DNA from: Sulfitobacter sp. DFL-14
GTDB lineage: Bacteria; Pseudomonadota; Alphaproteobacteria; Rhodobacterales; Rhodobacteraceae
Assembly (NCBI RefSeq): GCF_003335585.1
Contig: NZ_QBFD01000015.1
Location: forward strand, 845,073-909,072
DNA: 64,000 bases
Reading direction: 5' to 3'
Part shown: positions 26,492-35,645 of the stretch, in pieces
How the letters are laid out: the number at the start of each line of letters is the position of its first letter
How positions within the stretch are numbered: the stretch's first letter is position 1
Notes under the pieces: model-generated
What the model saw: only the letters and a program-made list of their open reading frames with translations
Database searches by the model: none
What the model was told of the DNA's origin: nothing
Made by a program: the position numbers and the translations under genes

Positions 26492-28537
26492 TCAGCGCCG
26501 CCCCTCGCGCAGCCAAGCCCCGGTGATCAGCAGCACCGACAGCACCAGAACCAGCCAGCCCGGCAGCAGTGGCGTTTGCGTGACATCGCGGGTCTCAAAG
26601 GCATCGCGCGGGGTCAGGCCCAGCCATCCCCGCCCTGCGGCGGGCCGTCCGGGCCTTACGTCGCGCAGTTTGGGCAACCCGTCTTCCAGCCGTGCCACAC
26701 CGCCACGCATGCTGTCCACCAGCGGGCGCATGACCTCATCGCTGGCAATGGTTTCGACAAATTCGCGTGGCGCGGCGGGGCCAAGACCGATGACAGCGTT
26801 CTGATCGCCGTTCGCCAGCCGGTAAAGTCCGATCTCCGGCCCCTGAAAGACAGTTTCGAAAATGCCGGGGGAGACCTCCTCCAGAGTGAGCTCGACTGTG
26901 CTGCCGTCCGGTGCGGTGACCGTGACCGGGGGCACTGTTTCCTCCAGTGTGCGGCGGCGGATGCGCATGGTCTGGCCTTCGGCGGTGGCGGTCAGCGCCT
27001 CTTCCTCCAGTTCGGGTTCCTTCATCATCCAGTGCGCCAGCCGCCGCAGCAGTTCCAATTGCGGGCCACCGCCCTCGTAACCGCGGCTCCACAGCCAGGC
27101 GTGATCCGAGGCCAGCAGGGCCACGCGGCCCTCCTCTACCCGGTTCAGCACCAGCAGCGGGCGGTCGTCGACACCCTGCATCACCACGTTGCCCTTTGGC
27201 TGGGTCAGGTCGATCTGGCGCAGCCAGCGCCCCCAGTCGCCGGAAGACGGCAGATCGGCCGTCACCGGATGCCGTTTGCCGATCTCGGTGACCTTGGGCA
27301 GATAGGGTTCCTCGATCACCCGCGCCGTGGTTGGCGTGGCAGGCAGCACCGTCCCGAGGGGCGAGCGGTACAGGCTGTCGGCAGTGGCAAAGTCCGGGCC
27401 GGCGGCGACCAGCACGGCACCGCCCTTGCGGATATAGTTCGCGACATTCTCCAGGTAGAGCGAGGGCAGGATGCCCCGGCGCTTGTAGCGGTCGAAGATG
27501 ATCAGGTCGAAGTCCTCGATCTTTTCCATGAATAATTCGCGGGTCGGAAAGGCGATCAGCGACAATTCGTTGACCGGCACGCCGTCCTGCTTTTCGGGGG
27601 GTCTGAGAATGGTGAAATGCACCAGATCGACGGAACTGTCCGATTTCAGCAGGTTGCGCCAGGTGCGCCCGCCGGGATGGGGCTCGCCCGACACCAGCAG
27701 CACACGCAAACGGTCGCGGACACCGTTCATCTGGATCAGCGCGGTGTTGTTGCGGTCGGTCAGTTCGCCATCTGCCTCCGGCAGGGTGAACTGGATCACG
27801 TTGCGCCCGCCGTGGGGCAGGGTCACCGGCAGCTCCAGATCCTCGCCCACCGGGACGCGGAAGCTTTGCGGCGGGTCCCCGTCGATGGAGATGTCGAGTT
27901 GCACCAAAGGCTCATCGGCAGGGGCGGCGCCAAGGTCGTCGATGCGCAGCGTCAGGGTGACCGGTTCGCCGATGATGGCAAAGGCGGGGGCGTTGCGGAC
28001 GGTCAGGCGGCGGTCCCAGTCGGCCTCCTCACCGCTCATCAGCAGGTGCAGGGGCGCGGGCAGGTCAACGGGCAGATCGGCATCATGGATGCGCCCATCG
28101 GATATCGCAAGAATGCCCGCGATGCGCGCGCGCGGTTCTTCCGCCATGGCGTTTGACAGCGTGGTCATCAGTTCGGTGCCTGCGTCACCCTCGCCATCGG
28201 GAATGGCAATGCGGCGCAGTTCAGTGTTCGGGCGGGCGGTAATCTGTGCCGCGAGGGCTTCTGCCGCCGCATCGGATTGCGCGGTGCGCGTGCCCAGCGT
28301 CTGGCTGGCGCTCTCATCCTCCACCAGAAAAACGATGTCGGTCAGCGGCGCGCGGTCTTCCTGTTGGTAGGACGGGTTTGCCAGCCCCCCCAGCACCACC
28401 AGCGCCGCGCCGGCCCGCAGGCCCCAGCCATTGAGCCCCCGCAGGATCGCAAGGATGATCGAAAGCGCGGCGATGATGGCCACCACCAGCAGCAGCGCCA
28501 TGGGCACAAGGGGATCAAAGACGACAGTTGCGGTCAT
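26492..28537 (-). CDS. Membrane protein with glutamine-amidotransferase-like central domain
   Basis: Protein of 681 residues with two N-terminal membrane segments (MALLLVVAIIAALSIILAIL and GLRAGAALVVLGGLA) and one at the C terminus (GWLVLVLSVLLITGAWL). The large middle part alternates Ig-like and class-I-amidotransferase-like segments (FDLIIFDRYKRRGILPSLY, GGAVLVAAGPDFATADS), as in proteins found at the end of MoxR/DUF58 operons in alphaproteobacteria; I see no catalytic Cys of a true amidotransferase. Function is unknown. Starts overlapping the upstream gene (ATGA). Last gene of the operon. Confidence 0.75.
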   Translation of the reverse strand: MTATVVFDPLVPMALLLVVAIIAALSIILAILRGLNGWGLRAGAALVVLGGLANPSYQQEDRAPLTDIVFLVEDESASQTLGTRTAQSDAAAEALAAQITARPNTELRRIAIPDGEGDAGTELMTTLSNAMAEEPRARIAGILAISDGRIHDADLPVDLPAPLHLLMSGEEADWDRRLTVRNAPAFAIIGEPVTLTLRIDDLGAAPADEPLVQLDISIDGDPPQSFRVPVGEDLELPVTLPHGGRNVIQFTLPEADGELTDRNNTALIQMNGVRDRLRVLLVSGEPHPGGRTWRNLLKSDSSVDLVHFTILRPPEKQDGVPVNELSLIAFPTRELFMEKIEDFDLIIFDRYKRRGILPSLYLENVANYIRKGGAVLVAAGPDFATADSLYRSPLGTVLPATPTTARVIEEPYLPKVTEIGKRHPVTADLPSSGDWGRWLRQIDLTQPKGNVVMQGVDDRPLLVLNRVEEGRVALLASDHAWLWSRGYEGGGPQLELLRRLAHWMMKEPELEEEALTATAEGQTMRIRRRTLEETVPPVTVTAPDGSTVELTLEEVSPGIFETVFQGPEIGLYRLANGDQNAVIGLGPAAPREFVETIASDEVMRPLVDSMRGGVARLEDGLPKLRDVRPGRPAAGRGWLGLTPRDAFETRDVTQTPLLPGWLVLVLSVLLITGAWLREGRR

Positions 28538-31308
28538 TGGCCAAGCCGATCCAGCAGGGCAGGCACATGGACCTGGTCCGACTTATAATTCCCGGTCAGT
28601 ACATGCATGATCAGGTTCACGCCAAACCGGTTGGCAAGCTCCCTTTGCCGTTCACCGGCATAGCCCCGCCCGATCGGCAGCAGCGGCGCACCGTCGCTGC
28701 GTACCGCCCAGGCCGCGGCCCAGTCGTTGCCGCCGATCACCACCGGCGTGACACCGTCGTTGAGATTGCGGAACGGCATCCCCTCGATCTGCTCTGCATC
28801 GGGCGGTGAAGCCTCCACCCAGACATCGCGGCTGTTGTAACGCCCCGGAAAATCCTGCAGCAGGTAGAAGGTGCGGGTCAGCACGTGATCGGCGGGCAAC
28901 GGTTCCAGCGGCGGAATGTCCAGCAGCGCGGCAAGGTCCTGCAGCTTGCGGCCATTCTGGCTGGTGCCGCTCAGCCCCGCGATATCCGCGTCCCGCGTGT
29001 CGAACAGGATCATGCCGCCGGACCGCAGATAGGTGTTCAGCTTGGAATAGGCTTCGGCGGAGGGGCGCGGCTGATTGGGCGTGATCGGCCAGTACAGGAT
29101 CGGAAAGAACGCCAGTTCATCGGTTTCCAGGTTGACCGCCGTGGGCGGTGCCGGTTCGACCGACGTGCGAAAGAACAACACGTCGGAAAGCCCCTGCAGA
29201 CCGGCGGCGGCGATTTCATCCACCTCCGCGTCGCCGGTGATCACATGGGCCAGCGACACCTCGACCGTGGCGGCAAGGGCGAATGCATCCACTTCGGCCG
29301 ACTGCGCATCCGCCGGTCCGTGTGGAAGGCAGATCGCAAGCACCAATGCGCCGATCACCGTTGTGCCACGGCGGCCCAGCAGGCGCCCGGACAGCGCCAG
29401 GGATGCCACCACATCCGCCAGCAGCAACAGGATGGCGAGGCTCAGCAACCAGCCTGCCACCGGCTGTTCCGGCGGGACGGCAAGGCCACGCAGGGGCACG
29501 TCGGCGGGCCAGCTGGCCGGGATCAGCCTGCTGTCGGCGGTAAACACGTTACGGGCCAGCCTGCGGTCTGCATTGGCGTAGATGCCCGGGCGCAGGGCCG
29601 GCCCGGCGGGGGCGCTGACCAGATCAGCCCCGTCCACACCCGGCAGCGTGCCCGCGTCGGACAGGGTGCCATAGCCGTCCATGATCCGCAGCGGCGTCCA
29701 GGTTGTCCCGCTGAGATCGCCCGCATCGGGCTGCGCCGCAGCGGAGGACACCGCGAGCCGTTCCATCATCTGGACGAAGAGACCCGACAGCGGCAGGGTG
29801 GACCATTCCGCCGTGGCAGTGACATGGAACAGCACGATCTGCCCCTGGCCCACGCTCTTGCGGGTGACCAGCGGCGTGCCATCGCTGAGCGAGGCGATGA
29901 CCCGGTCGGCAAGGGTCGGATCAGGTTGTGCGACGACCTGGGCGGTAACTGTCACGTCGTCCGGCACCGGCAGGCCAAAGAAGGGCGATGTATCGCGGAA
30001 CGGGGCCAGCGATTTGGGCTCGCCCCAGCTCATCGCGCCGCCCACGCTGCGCCCGCCTGCGCGCAGGCGTACCGGCATCAGCGGGTCTTCGTCGATGCGG
30101 CTGACGTCGCTTGCCGCGATGCGGGGGCCGGCAAAACGCACAAGCATGCCGCCGTTCTCGATCCACTCGGTCAGGGGCGCCGCCTCGGCCTCCGACAGTG
30201 TGGCGATGTCGGCCAGCACGATCACATCGGGGTTGGCGGGCAGCACATCGGCGATCGACCCGTCGATCAGGTCGGCGGTGGGGGCAAGCGCCTGTTCGAT
30301 GTAATGCAGGGGTGACAGAAGCTGCAGCGCCTCGCGGTCGCCACGCCCGCCGATCAGCGCCACCTCGCGCCGTCGCAGGGCATCGTCCACCAGCGTCACT
30401 GCGCCGGCTGAGCGTTGTCCTGCAATCACAAACCCGGTGATACGTCCGCGCATCTCGGCAGGCAGGGAAAGCTCGGCTGTGCCCAGGGTCTCGCCCTCGG
30501 CAAATGACCCGTTTGCCGTTGCAAGGATGCGCGCGTTCCCGGCGGGGTCGCGACCCTCTGCCTGGATGGTGACCTCGCGGGCGGGACCGGGCGCGGCACG
30601 GGCAACCTGAAGATTGATCACGCTGTCGGCATAGGTGGCCGGGCTGATGGCAAGCACGTTTGCTGCGGTCTGGTAGACCTCTACGTCGCCCTGCGCCTGA
30701 AGCGTCTCCAGCATCTCATCCCGGCCTTCATAATCCAGCGCGTCGCTGAACCAGAGCGTATCGAACCCCGCCATCTGATCGATGATTGCCGTGGCCCGCG
30801 CGACATCGGCGGGGGAGGGTTGCCATGGCTCGGGGGCGAAGCCCGCCAGCCGGCTGCGCCATACATCGGCAGCCTGGAACAGCGGTTCCTCCGGGCGGGT
30901 CAGCGCCAGCACAGCCACCGTGCGATTGGCCCGCGCGGCACGGGAAAGCTGCGCTTCGACAGCCTGCATCTGTTCGGCCCAGCGGGTTGCCCCGGCCCAT
31001 GTTCCATCCAGCACGATCAGCAGCGGACCGTTGCCCTGCGCCTGATCCTCCTGCGGGTTCAGCACCGGACCGGCAAGGCCCAGAATGATCGCCGCAACCG
31101 CCAGCATCCGCAGCAGCAACAGCCACCAGGGCGTGCGGTCAGAGACGCTTTCGTCGTCCTTGAGACCCAGCAGCAGCGCCACACCCGGAAAGCGCCGCCG
31201 GATCGGGGCAGGCGGCACCGCGCGCAGGATCAGCCAGAGGATCGGCAGGGCCGCCAGCGCGATCAGCAGCCAGGGTGCCGTGAAACCGATGCCACCCAAT
31301 ATCGTCAT
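28534..31308 (-). CDS. BatA-like N-terminal membrane protein with C-terminal DUF4159 domain
   Basis: Protein of 924 residues. The start MTILGGIGFTAPWLLIALAALP and the second segment (LLRMLAVAAIILGLAGPVL) form the double-membrane BatA-type N terminus. A VWA-like or amidotransferase-like region follows; further membrane segments lie near residues 650-700; the last ~200 residues are a DUF4159 domain (ELAFFPILYWPI, LNTYLRSGGMILFDTRDAD). The start at 31308 overlaps the DUF58 stop as ATGA. Likely part of a membrane complex assembled or remodelled by the MoxR ATPase encoded first in this operon; substrate unknown. Confidence 0.8.
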   Translation of the reverse strand: MTILGGIGFTAPWLLIALAALPILWLILRAVPPAPIRRRFPGVALLLGLKDDESVSDRTPWWLLLLRMLAVAAIILGLAGPVLNPQEDQAQGNGPLLIVLDGTWAGATRWAEQMQAVEAQLSRAARANRTVAVLALTRPEEPLFQAADVWRSRLAGFAPEPWQPSPADVARATAIIDQMAGFDTLWFSDALDYEGRDEMLETLQAQGDVEVYQTAANVLAISPATYADSVINLQVARAAPGPAREVTIQAEGRDPAGNARILATANGSFAEGETLGTAELSLPAEMRGRITGFVIAGQRSAGAVTLVDDALRRREVALIGGRGDREALQLLSPLHYIEQALAPTADLIDGSIADVLPANPDVIVLADIATLSEAEAAPLTEWIENGGMLVRFAGPRIAASDVSRIDEDPLMPVRLRAGGRSVGGAMSWGEPKSLAPFRDTSPFFGLPVPDDVTVTAQVVAQPDPTLADRVIASLSDGTPLVTRKSVGQGQIVLFHVTATAEWSTLPLSGLFVQMMERLAVSSAAAQPDAGDLSGTTWTPLRIMDGYGTLSDAGTLPGVDGADLVSAPAGPALRPGIYANADRRLARNVFTADSRLIPASWPADVPLRGLAVPPEQPVAGWLLSLAILLLLADVVASLALSGRLLGRRGTTVIGALVLAICLPHGPADAQSAEVDAFALAATVEVSLAHVITGDAEVDEIAAAGLQGLSDVLFFRTSVEPAPPTAVNLETDELAFFPILYWPITPNQPRPSAEAYSKLNTYLRSGGMILFDTRDADIAGLSGTSQNGRKLQDLAALLDIPPLEPLPADHVLTRTFYLLQDFPGRYNSRDVWVEASPPDAEQIEGMPFRNLNDGVTPVVIGGNDWAAAWAVRSDGAPLLPIGRGYAGERQRELANRFGVNLIMHVLTGNYKSDQVHVPALLDRLGQ

Positions 31309-32213
31309 GCCGCCACCCCCGCACGCGCATCCAGCGCCGCATAAAGCCACAGCAGCGCCGCTTGCGCGGAGGCGTCCGTGTGATGCAACCCATAGCGCCA
31401 GCCGGTCACCGCACAGAGCGATTGCAGCTCTGCCTTGCGGGTGGCGAGGCGCTCCAGATAGCGGTCGCGCAGGTCGTTCGCCTTGAGCGTCTCATGCCTG
31501 AGGGTTCCGCCCACGCTTTCGAAAATCGTGCGCCCCCTGAAAGGAAATGCCTCTTCGGAGGGATCAAGAACATGGTACAACACGCCGCGCACGCCCCGGT
31601 CCGCCGCCTTGGTCAGGGCCAGTTTCACGCCGCTCATGTCGCCCATGAAATCCGAGATAAAGACCGCCCGCGCATGGGGGATCATCGCCCGGTGTTCCGG
31701 CGGGCTGTAATCGGCTTTGTCATCCTGGCAGAACACCTCGGCCAGCCGCAGCAACTGTGGGTTGCCACGACGCGGCGGCAGGCGGGTGCCGGTCAGGCCG
31801 ACCCGTTCGCCGCCCCGCAGCAGCAGGATCGCCAGCGCCAGGCCCAGCAGGCGGACACGGTCGGATTTCTGCGGCAACCTGGAATCGCTGGAAAACCGCA
31901 TGGAGGCGCCCTGGTCAACCCAGAGCATCACCGACTGGGCAATTTGCCATTCCCGTTCACGCACGAATTCATGATCGCCCATGGCGCTGCGGCGGTGGTC
32001 GATCATGCGACGGCTGTCGCCAATCTGGGCCGGACGGTACTGCCAGAAATCATCGCCGACACCCGCGCGCCTGCGGCCATGCGCACCCAGCAGCACGGCT
32101 CCCGCCAGATGTTCGGCACGCGCCAGCAGGGCGGGCAGGCGGGCTGCCTCCTCCTCCCCTTCGGTGCGAAGGGTCGCGGGGGTGTAATCGCCAGGGGCAA
32201 TGGGGTCGGTCAC
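31305..32213 (-). CDS. DUF58 domain protein
   Basis: Protein of 302 residues with the DUF58 signature region (GDDFWQYRPAQIGDSRRMIDHRRSAM, that is an RxYxxGDxxRxIDWR-like block shown here as FWQYRPAQIGDSRRMIDH) and VMLWVDQGASMRFSS, resembling the MIDAS start of VWA domains (DxGxSM). DUF58 proteins accompany MoxR ATPases almost universally. No membrane segment is evident except a hydrophobic stretch LLGLALAILLL. It lies between moxR and the BatA-like gene with 4-nt overlaps on both sides. Confidence 0.87.
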   Translation of the reverse strand: MTDPIAPGDYTPATLRTEGEEEAARLPALLARAEHLAGAVLLGAHGRRRAGVGDDFWQYRPAQIGDSRRMIDHRRSAMGDHEFVREREWQIAQSVMLWVDQGASMRFSSDSRLPQKSDRVRLLGLALAILLLRGGERVGLTGTRLPPRRGNPQLLRLAEVFCQDDKADYSPPEHRAMIPHARAVFISDFMGDMSGVKLALTKAADRGVRGVLYHVLDPSEEAFPFRGRTIFESVGGTLRHETLKANDLRDRYLERLATRKAELQSLCAVTGWRYGLHHTDASAQAALLWLYAALDARAGVAA

Positions 32214-33217
32214 GCCGCCGCCTTGGTCCCGGAAAGGCTGGCGGCTGTTTCCTCGATCAGGCCCTGAAGGCTGTCACCCCGCGCCCGCGCGGCAAAGTTC
32301 AGCGCCATCCGGTGGCTCAGCACCGGGCGCGCCATGTCGATCACATCTTCGGCGGAGGGGGCCAGACGCCCTTGCAGCAAGGCGCGCGCCCGCACCGCCA
32401 GCATCAGCGACTGCGCCGCGCGCGGGCCGGGGCCCCAGGCAACAGATTCGCGCACACGGGCGCTGGCACCTTCCTCTTCCGGGCGGAAGGCGCGGACCAG
32501 ATCGAGGATCATTTCGACCACCGATTCCCCGACGGGCATGCGTCGCAACAGACGTTGCGCCGCCAGAAGCTCGCCCGTGGTAAAGACCTGACTGGATTGT
32601 TCCTCCGTCTCGCCGGTGGTGGCCAGCAGGATATCGCGTTCCGTATCGCGGTCCGGATAAGCCACGTCGATCTGGACAAGAAAACGGTCCAGCTGTGCCT
32701 CTGGCAGGGGATAGGTGCCTTCCTGCTCGATCGGGTTCTGGGTGGCCAGAACGTGGAACGGCACACCCAGCGCGCGGTTTTGCCCCGCGACTGTCACGGT
32801 CTTTTCCTGCATCGCCTGCAGCAGGGCGGACTGGGTACGCGGGCTGGCGCGGTTGATCTCGTCCGCCATCAGCAACTGGCAGAACACCGGCCCCTCAATG
32901 AAGCGGAACCGGCGCGAGCCGTCCTCGGCGGTGTCCAGCACCTCGGAACCAAGGATGTCGGCGGGCATCAGATCGGGGGTGAACTGAACCCGGTTGCCAT
33001 CAAGGCCCATCACCGTGCTGAGAGTTTCCACCAGACGCGTCTTGCCCAGACCCGGCAGGCCGATCAACAGCCCGTGGCCGCCACACAAAAGCGCGGTGAG
33101 CGTCAGTTCGACAACCCGCTCCTGCCCGATGAAACGGCGGGTGATCGACTGCTTCGCCTCGGCCAGCTTGACGCCCAGCGTCTCGATCTCGGCGACCATG
33201 TCTTCTGCATCACTCAT
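32210..33217 (-). CDS. MoxR family AAA+ ATPase
   Basis: Protein of 335 residues with Walker A in GLPGLGKTRLVETL, Walker B and surrounding LLMADEINRASPRTQSALLQAMQE, and sensor 1 in VLATQNPIEQEGTYPLPEAQLDRF, all MoxR-type. MoxR proteins act as chaperone-like ATPases with VWA/DUF58 partners for maturation of complexes at the membrane; here the partners are the next three genes. I chose the ATG at 33217 (MSDAEDMVAEIETLG); a promoter-like TTGAGA-N18-GATATA lies just upstream. A longer frame to 33298 would cross that promoter and the divergent gene. Confidence 0.93.
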   Translation of the reverse strand: MSDAEDMVAEIETLGVKLAEAKQSITRRFIGQERVVELTLTALLCGGHGLLIGLPGLGKTRLVETLSTVMGLDGNRVQFTPDLMPADILGSEVLDTAEDGSRRFRFIEGPVFCQLLMADEINRASPRTQSALLQAMQEKTVTVAGQNRALGVPFHVLATQNPIEQEGTYPLPEAQLDRFLVQIDVAYPDRDTERDILLATTGETEEQSSQVFTTGELLAAQRLLRRMPVGESVVEMILDLVRAFRPEEEGASARVRESVAWGPGPRAAQSLMLAVRARALLQGRLAPSAEDVIDMARPVLSHRMALNFAARARGDSLQGLIEETAASLSGTKAAA

Positions 33218-33237
33218 GACAAACGCGTCCCTTGGGT

Positions 33238-33267
33238 TATATCCGTTGGTTGTACTGTATCTCTCAA
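33238..33267 (-). promoter_or_regulatory. Candidate promoter of the moxR operon
   Basis: Minus strand TTGAGA (33267-33262), 18-nt spacer, GATATA (33243-33238), 20 nt upstream of the moxR ATG in the short divergent gap with the DUF1285 gene. Read by eye against the sigma70 consensus. Confidence 0.4.
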
Positions 33268-33286
33268 ACCGGGAATGGCAAAAGCA

Positions 33287-33871
33287 ATGAGTGGACAAAA
33301 AAGCGTTACCCCCTCGGCGGAAAGCCTCGCAGCCTCTGTAAATGCCGCAAAATCACGCGGATTGCCGCCGCTGGAAAAATGGAACCCGCCGTTCAGCGGG
33401 GACATCGACATGCAGATACGGCGGGACGGGACCTGGTTTTACGAAGGAACGCCGATTGCGCGGGCGGGGTTGGTCAAACTTTTTGCATCGATTCTGTGGC
33501 GGGAGGGGGAGGATTACTTCCTGGTCACGCCGGTGGAGAAAGTGGGCATCACGGTCGAGGATGCGCCCTTCATCGCGGTGGATTTCGAGGTGGAGGGGCA
33601 GGGGCGTGACCAGACCTTACGCTTTGTCACCAATGTGGAGGACAGCGCCGTCGCGGGCGCGGATCACCCGATCCGGGTGGCGCGGGACGATGACACCGGA
33701 GAGCCCGCCCCCTATATCCTGATCCGCCGCAACCTTGAGGCGCTGATCGACCGCAAGAGCTTTTACCGCATGGTCGAGATCGGGGAGCATCACGAGGGCT
33801 GGTTCGGCCTGTGGTCGGGCGGCAGCTTCTTCGGCATGATCCCCTCGGACGAGCTGCCGCAGGGCGCGTGA
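33287..33871 (+). CDS. DUF1285 family protein
   Basis: Protein of 194 residues. The block LPPLEKWNPPFSGDIDMQIRR with DGTWFYEGTPIARAGLVKLF is characteristic of DUF1285, a conserved protein of proteobacteria without known function. It is divergent from moxR, a common arrangement in this group, which suggests a linked role. Two ATGs are possible, 33275 and 33287; neither has a strong ribosome binding site, and I prefer 33287 (MSGQKSVTPSAE). Confidence 0.85.
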   Translation: MSGQKSVTPSAESLAASVNAAKSRGLPPLEKWNPPFSGDIDMQIRRDGTWFYEGTPIARAGLVKLFASILWREGEDYFLVTPVEKVGITVEDAPFIAVDFEVEGQGRDQTLRFVTNVEDSAVAGADHPIRVARDDDTGEPAPYILIRRNLEALIDRKSFYRMVEIGEHHEGWFGLWSGGSFFGMIPSDELPQGA

Positions 33872-34011
33872 CCCCGCCGGAACAGCAGCGGCAACTTTGA
33901 TTTCATAGGATTATCCGGTCGGCTTGAGGCAGGCGGGCATCGCGGCTATGTCAGCGGGGGAGACCGCCCCGCCGGCCCCGTGACCGAGACCCAGAACCGG
34001 ATGAAACGCCC

Positions 34012-34238
34012 ATGATCCCCGCCCGCTATGCCCCGATCCTCTTTGGCCTGATCCTGTCGGGGCTGATGTCCTGCATGGTCTCGGGCATCGCCACCCTGCG
34101 GGCGACGGGGCTGGGCGCGGGGGTCTTTGCGCTGTGGATGGGGCCTGGATGACAAGCTGGGCCATCGCCTTTCCCGCGGTCCTGCTGGTCGCCCCGCTGA
34201 CCCGCCGCCTGGTGTCCAAACTGGTCCGCCAGGACTGA
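34012..34238 (+). pseudogene. DUF2798-like two-helix membrane protein, split by a one-base frameshift
   Basis: The first frame (34012-34152) reads MIPARYAPILFGLILSGLMS... and ends FALWMGPG; the continuation TSWAIAFPAVLLVAPLTRRL lies in the next frame (from 34149, stop 34236-34238). Adding one G to the run at 34140-34143 restores WMGAW and a single 75-residue protein with two membrane helices, the usual DUF2798 length. So either the gene is inactivated or the assembly lost one G. The stop of frame one overlaps an ATG (ATGA), so coupled translation of two halves is a remote alternative. Confidence 0.7.
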
Positions 34239-34252
34239 ACCCGGACGGGACA

Positions 34253-34355
34253 CAGCGTCCCGACTTTAACCTGATACACCCGGTATCGCCGATGTCCCGA
34301 GAGCGCGCAGCGCGGCAGGGTATCGGCGATTCAAGTTCAAGGCGGGGCGTTTTAG
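34253..34355. repeat. Palindromic intergenic repeat, family A, copy 2 (inverted)
   Basis: Reverse complement of the family A layout: core ATGTCCCGAGAGCGCGCAGC with GCAGGGTAT, outer arms AGCGTCCCGACTTTAA and TTCAAGGCGGGGCGTT (imperfect). Stands directly after the DUF2798-like gene and at the left edge of the AT-richer retron region. Confidence 0.75.
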
Positions 34356-34694
34356 GTTAACAGCGTTATTTTGAAGGGCGAACCGGCGCGCAACCTGTGC
34401 ACTGGCTGTAGACAAGCCGCGCACCAGAGGGTGCACGGGCGGGTGTTGCAGAGATTTGTAAACGCAACGGACGGGGGTGTTGCGTTAAGGCGTGGTTAAT
34501 GGGGGAGGGTGAAAAGGGGTGGGAGGGGGTGTTTTTTGGGTTTGGTTCAAAGCCTGCAATGCGCAGCATGAGACCTTTGCAAAATCGCTACATGGGTGCA
34601 GGCAAAGCGCACCGGACTCATGCACCGCAGGCATTGCCTTGTTTCGCTAGCGTCAGAGCGTTGGTACATAAGTTATGATTTACGCACCAGAATT
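34356..34694. other. Intergenic stretch downstream of the retron RT with two inverted repeats
   Basis: No protein gene seen. It contains AACGCAAC (34461-34468) / GTTGCGTT (34479-34486), an 8-bp perfect inverted repeat with a 10-nt spacer, then a purine-rich G tract (34500-34545) and the nested foldback at 34552-34632 (separate entry). It lies between repeat A2 and the end of the reverse transcriptase gene. Confidence 0.6.
34552..34632. repeat. Nested foldback element downstream of the retron RT
   Basis: GCCTGC 34552-34557 pairs with GCAGGC 34627-34632; GCATGAG 34566-34572 with CTCATGC 34617-34623; inside, GGTGC 34595-34599 with GCACC 34609-34613. An 81-nt structure of this size could be a small RNA, a terminator-like element or part of the retron boundary. 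Strand and function are not determined. Confidence 0.45.
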
Positions 34695-35645
34695 CTATTT
34701 CTTAGCGGCTGGGTTGCTGGATGCACTAGCGATCTGGTTGAGTTGGGCGCGTCTGCCACGGATTTTCCGCACTAACACTTCATTGTTTGGCCGCTGGCTG
34801 GCGACCTCTTCAAGTTCTTTCAGCCTTTTGACCTGGCGGTTTGGCGGCCTCACCCCTTGTTTGCCAACAATCACACCAGTAATGTCGGCTGCTTTATGCA
34901 CCATACTTGCTTCTTTGCTTTTCTTTGTGCCGAGGCCTTTCGAATAGAGAGCTGACTTGATGTTCCAAACCAGTTCGCCACTAATCGATTTGTGAGAAGA
35001 CAGCGTAATGTCGTCGGCGTACACGCTAAGGGTAACTCCTTCTGATCGGCAAAGGTCAGCAATGTTATTCCAGACATCTACGTTTGAGAGGTAGGCAAGT
35101 ATGGGACTGCTGGGCGAACCTTGTGGCAACGATCCGCCAAGTGTTGAAACGTGGGTCAGAAGTTCAGCTACGTCGCTTGAACAGTGCAGCTTCCTACGAA
35201 AAAAATCATAGACCCGATGCGATCTACAGCTTGGAAAATACGCCTCCAAATCAAGTAGATGAAAATGGGAGGAACCCGAGTGTGCTGCTGCATTGTCAAC
35301 GTAGCTCTTCCCTAGTGCAGGTGCGAACAACCATGCAGGCACTTCAATATTTGATAAGTCATCGTGTAAGTGACGCTGTAACACCTTTAGTTCATCAATT
35401 GGTCGGTAATTGCTAGCGACCTCGGGGAGCGGCTCTACTCGGAGCCATTTACCTTCTCCACGTTTTGGCTTCCAAAGCCTAGTATACAGGCTGTTGGCTG
35501 TCTTGCCTTCAGGATATTCATTCTTCTGATTGGCGAGCCAACGCAATCGACCACGAGTAATCCCCAAAATTTTCGCGAAATCACGCTTCCTCTGGCAGCC
35601 GAAAAGAGAAGAAGCATTTTCTGTTGCGTTACTTGACGAAGCCAT
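34695..35645 (-). CDS. Retron-type reverse transcriptase
   Basis: Protein of 316 residues that would copy the msd part of a cognate structured RNA into msDNA. Retron RT landmarks in order: N-terminal LGITRGRLRWLANQ, region X NAAAH (118-122), RT3-like LDLEAYFPS (131-139), RT4 LPQGSPSSPILAYL (173-186), catalytic YADDITLSS (209-217; two metal-binding Asp), and region Y as ITG (255-257; usually VTG) in ADITGVIVG. There is no maturase, HNH or DGR-type SQ motif, which argues against group II introns and diversity-generating elements. It overlaps the HTH gene by 17 nt. Base composition is visibly more AT-rich than the flanks, suggesting transfer. Confidence 0.93.
   Translation of the reverse strand: MASSSNATENASSLFGCQRKRDFAKILGITRGRLRWLANQKNEYPEGKTANSLYTRLWKPKRGEGKWLRVEPLPEVASNYRPIDELKVLQRHLHDDLSNIEVPAWLFAPALGKSYVDNAAAHSGSSHFHLLDLEAYFPSCRSHRVYDFFRRKLHCSSDVAELLTHVSTLGGSLPQGSPSSPILAYLSNVDVWNNIADLCRSEGVTLSVYADDITLSSHKSISGELVWNIKSALYSKGLGTKKSKEASMVHKAADITGVIVGKQGVRPPNRQVKRLKELEEVASQRPNNEVLVRKIRGRRAQLNQIASASSNPAAKK

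Noticed and set aside
34149..34152. ATGA overlap as evidence for two separate small membrane proteins
   Set aside because: One missing G restores the single family-length protein, which is simpler; the overlap is probably chance.
34695..35645. Diversity-generating retroelement or group II intron RT
   Set aside because: No SQ-type motif, no template/variable repeat pair, no maturase or endonuclease domain; NAxxH and (V/I)TG point to a retron.
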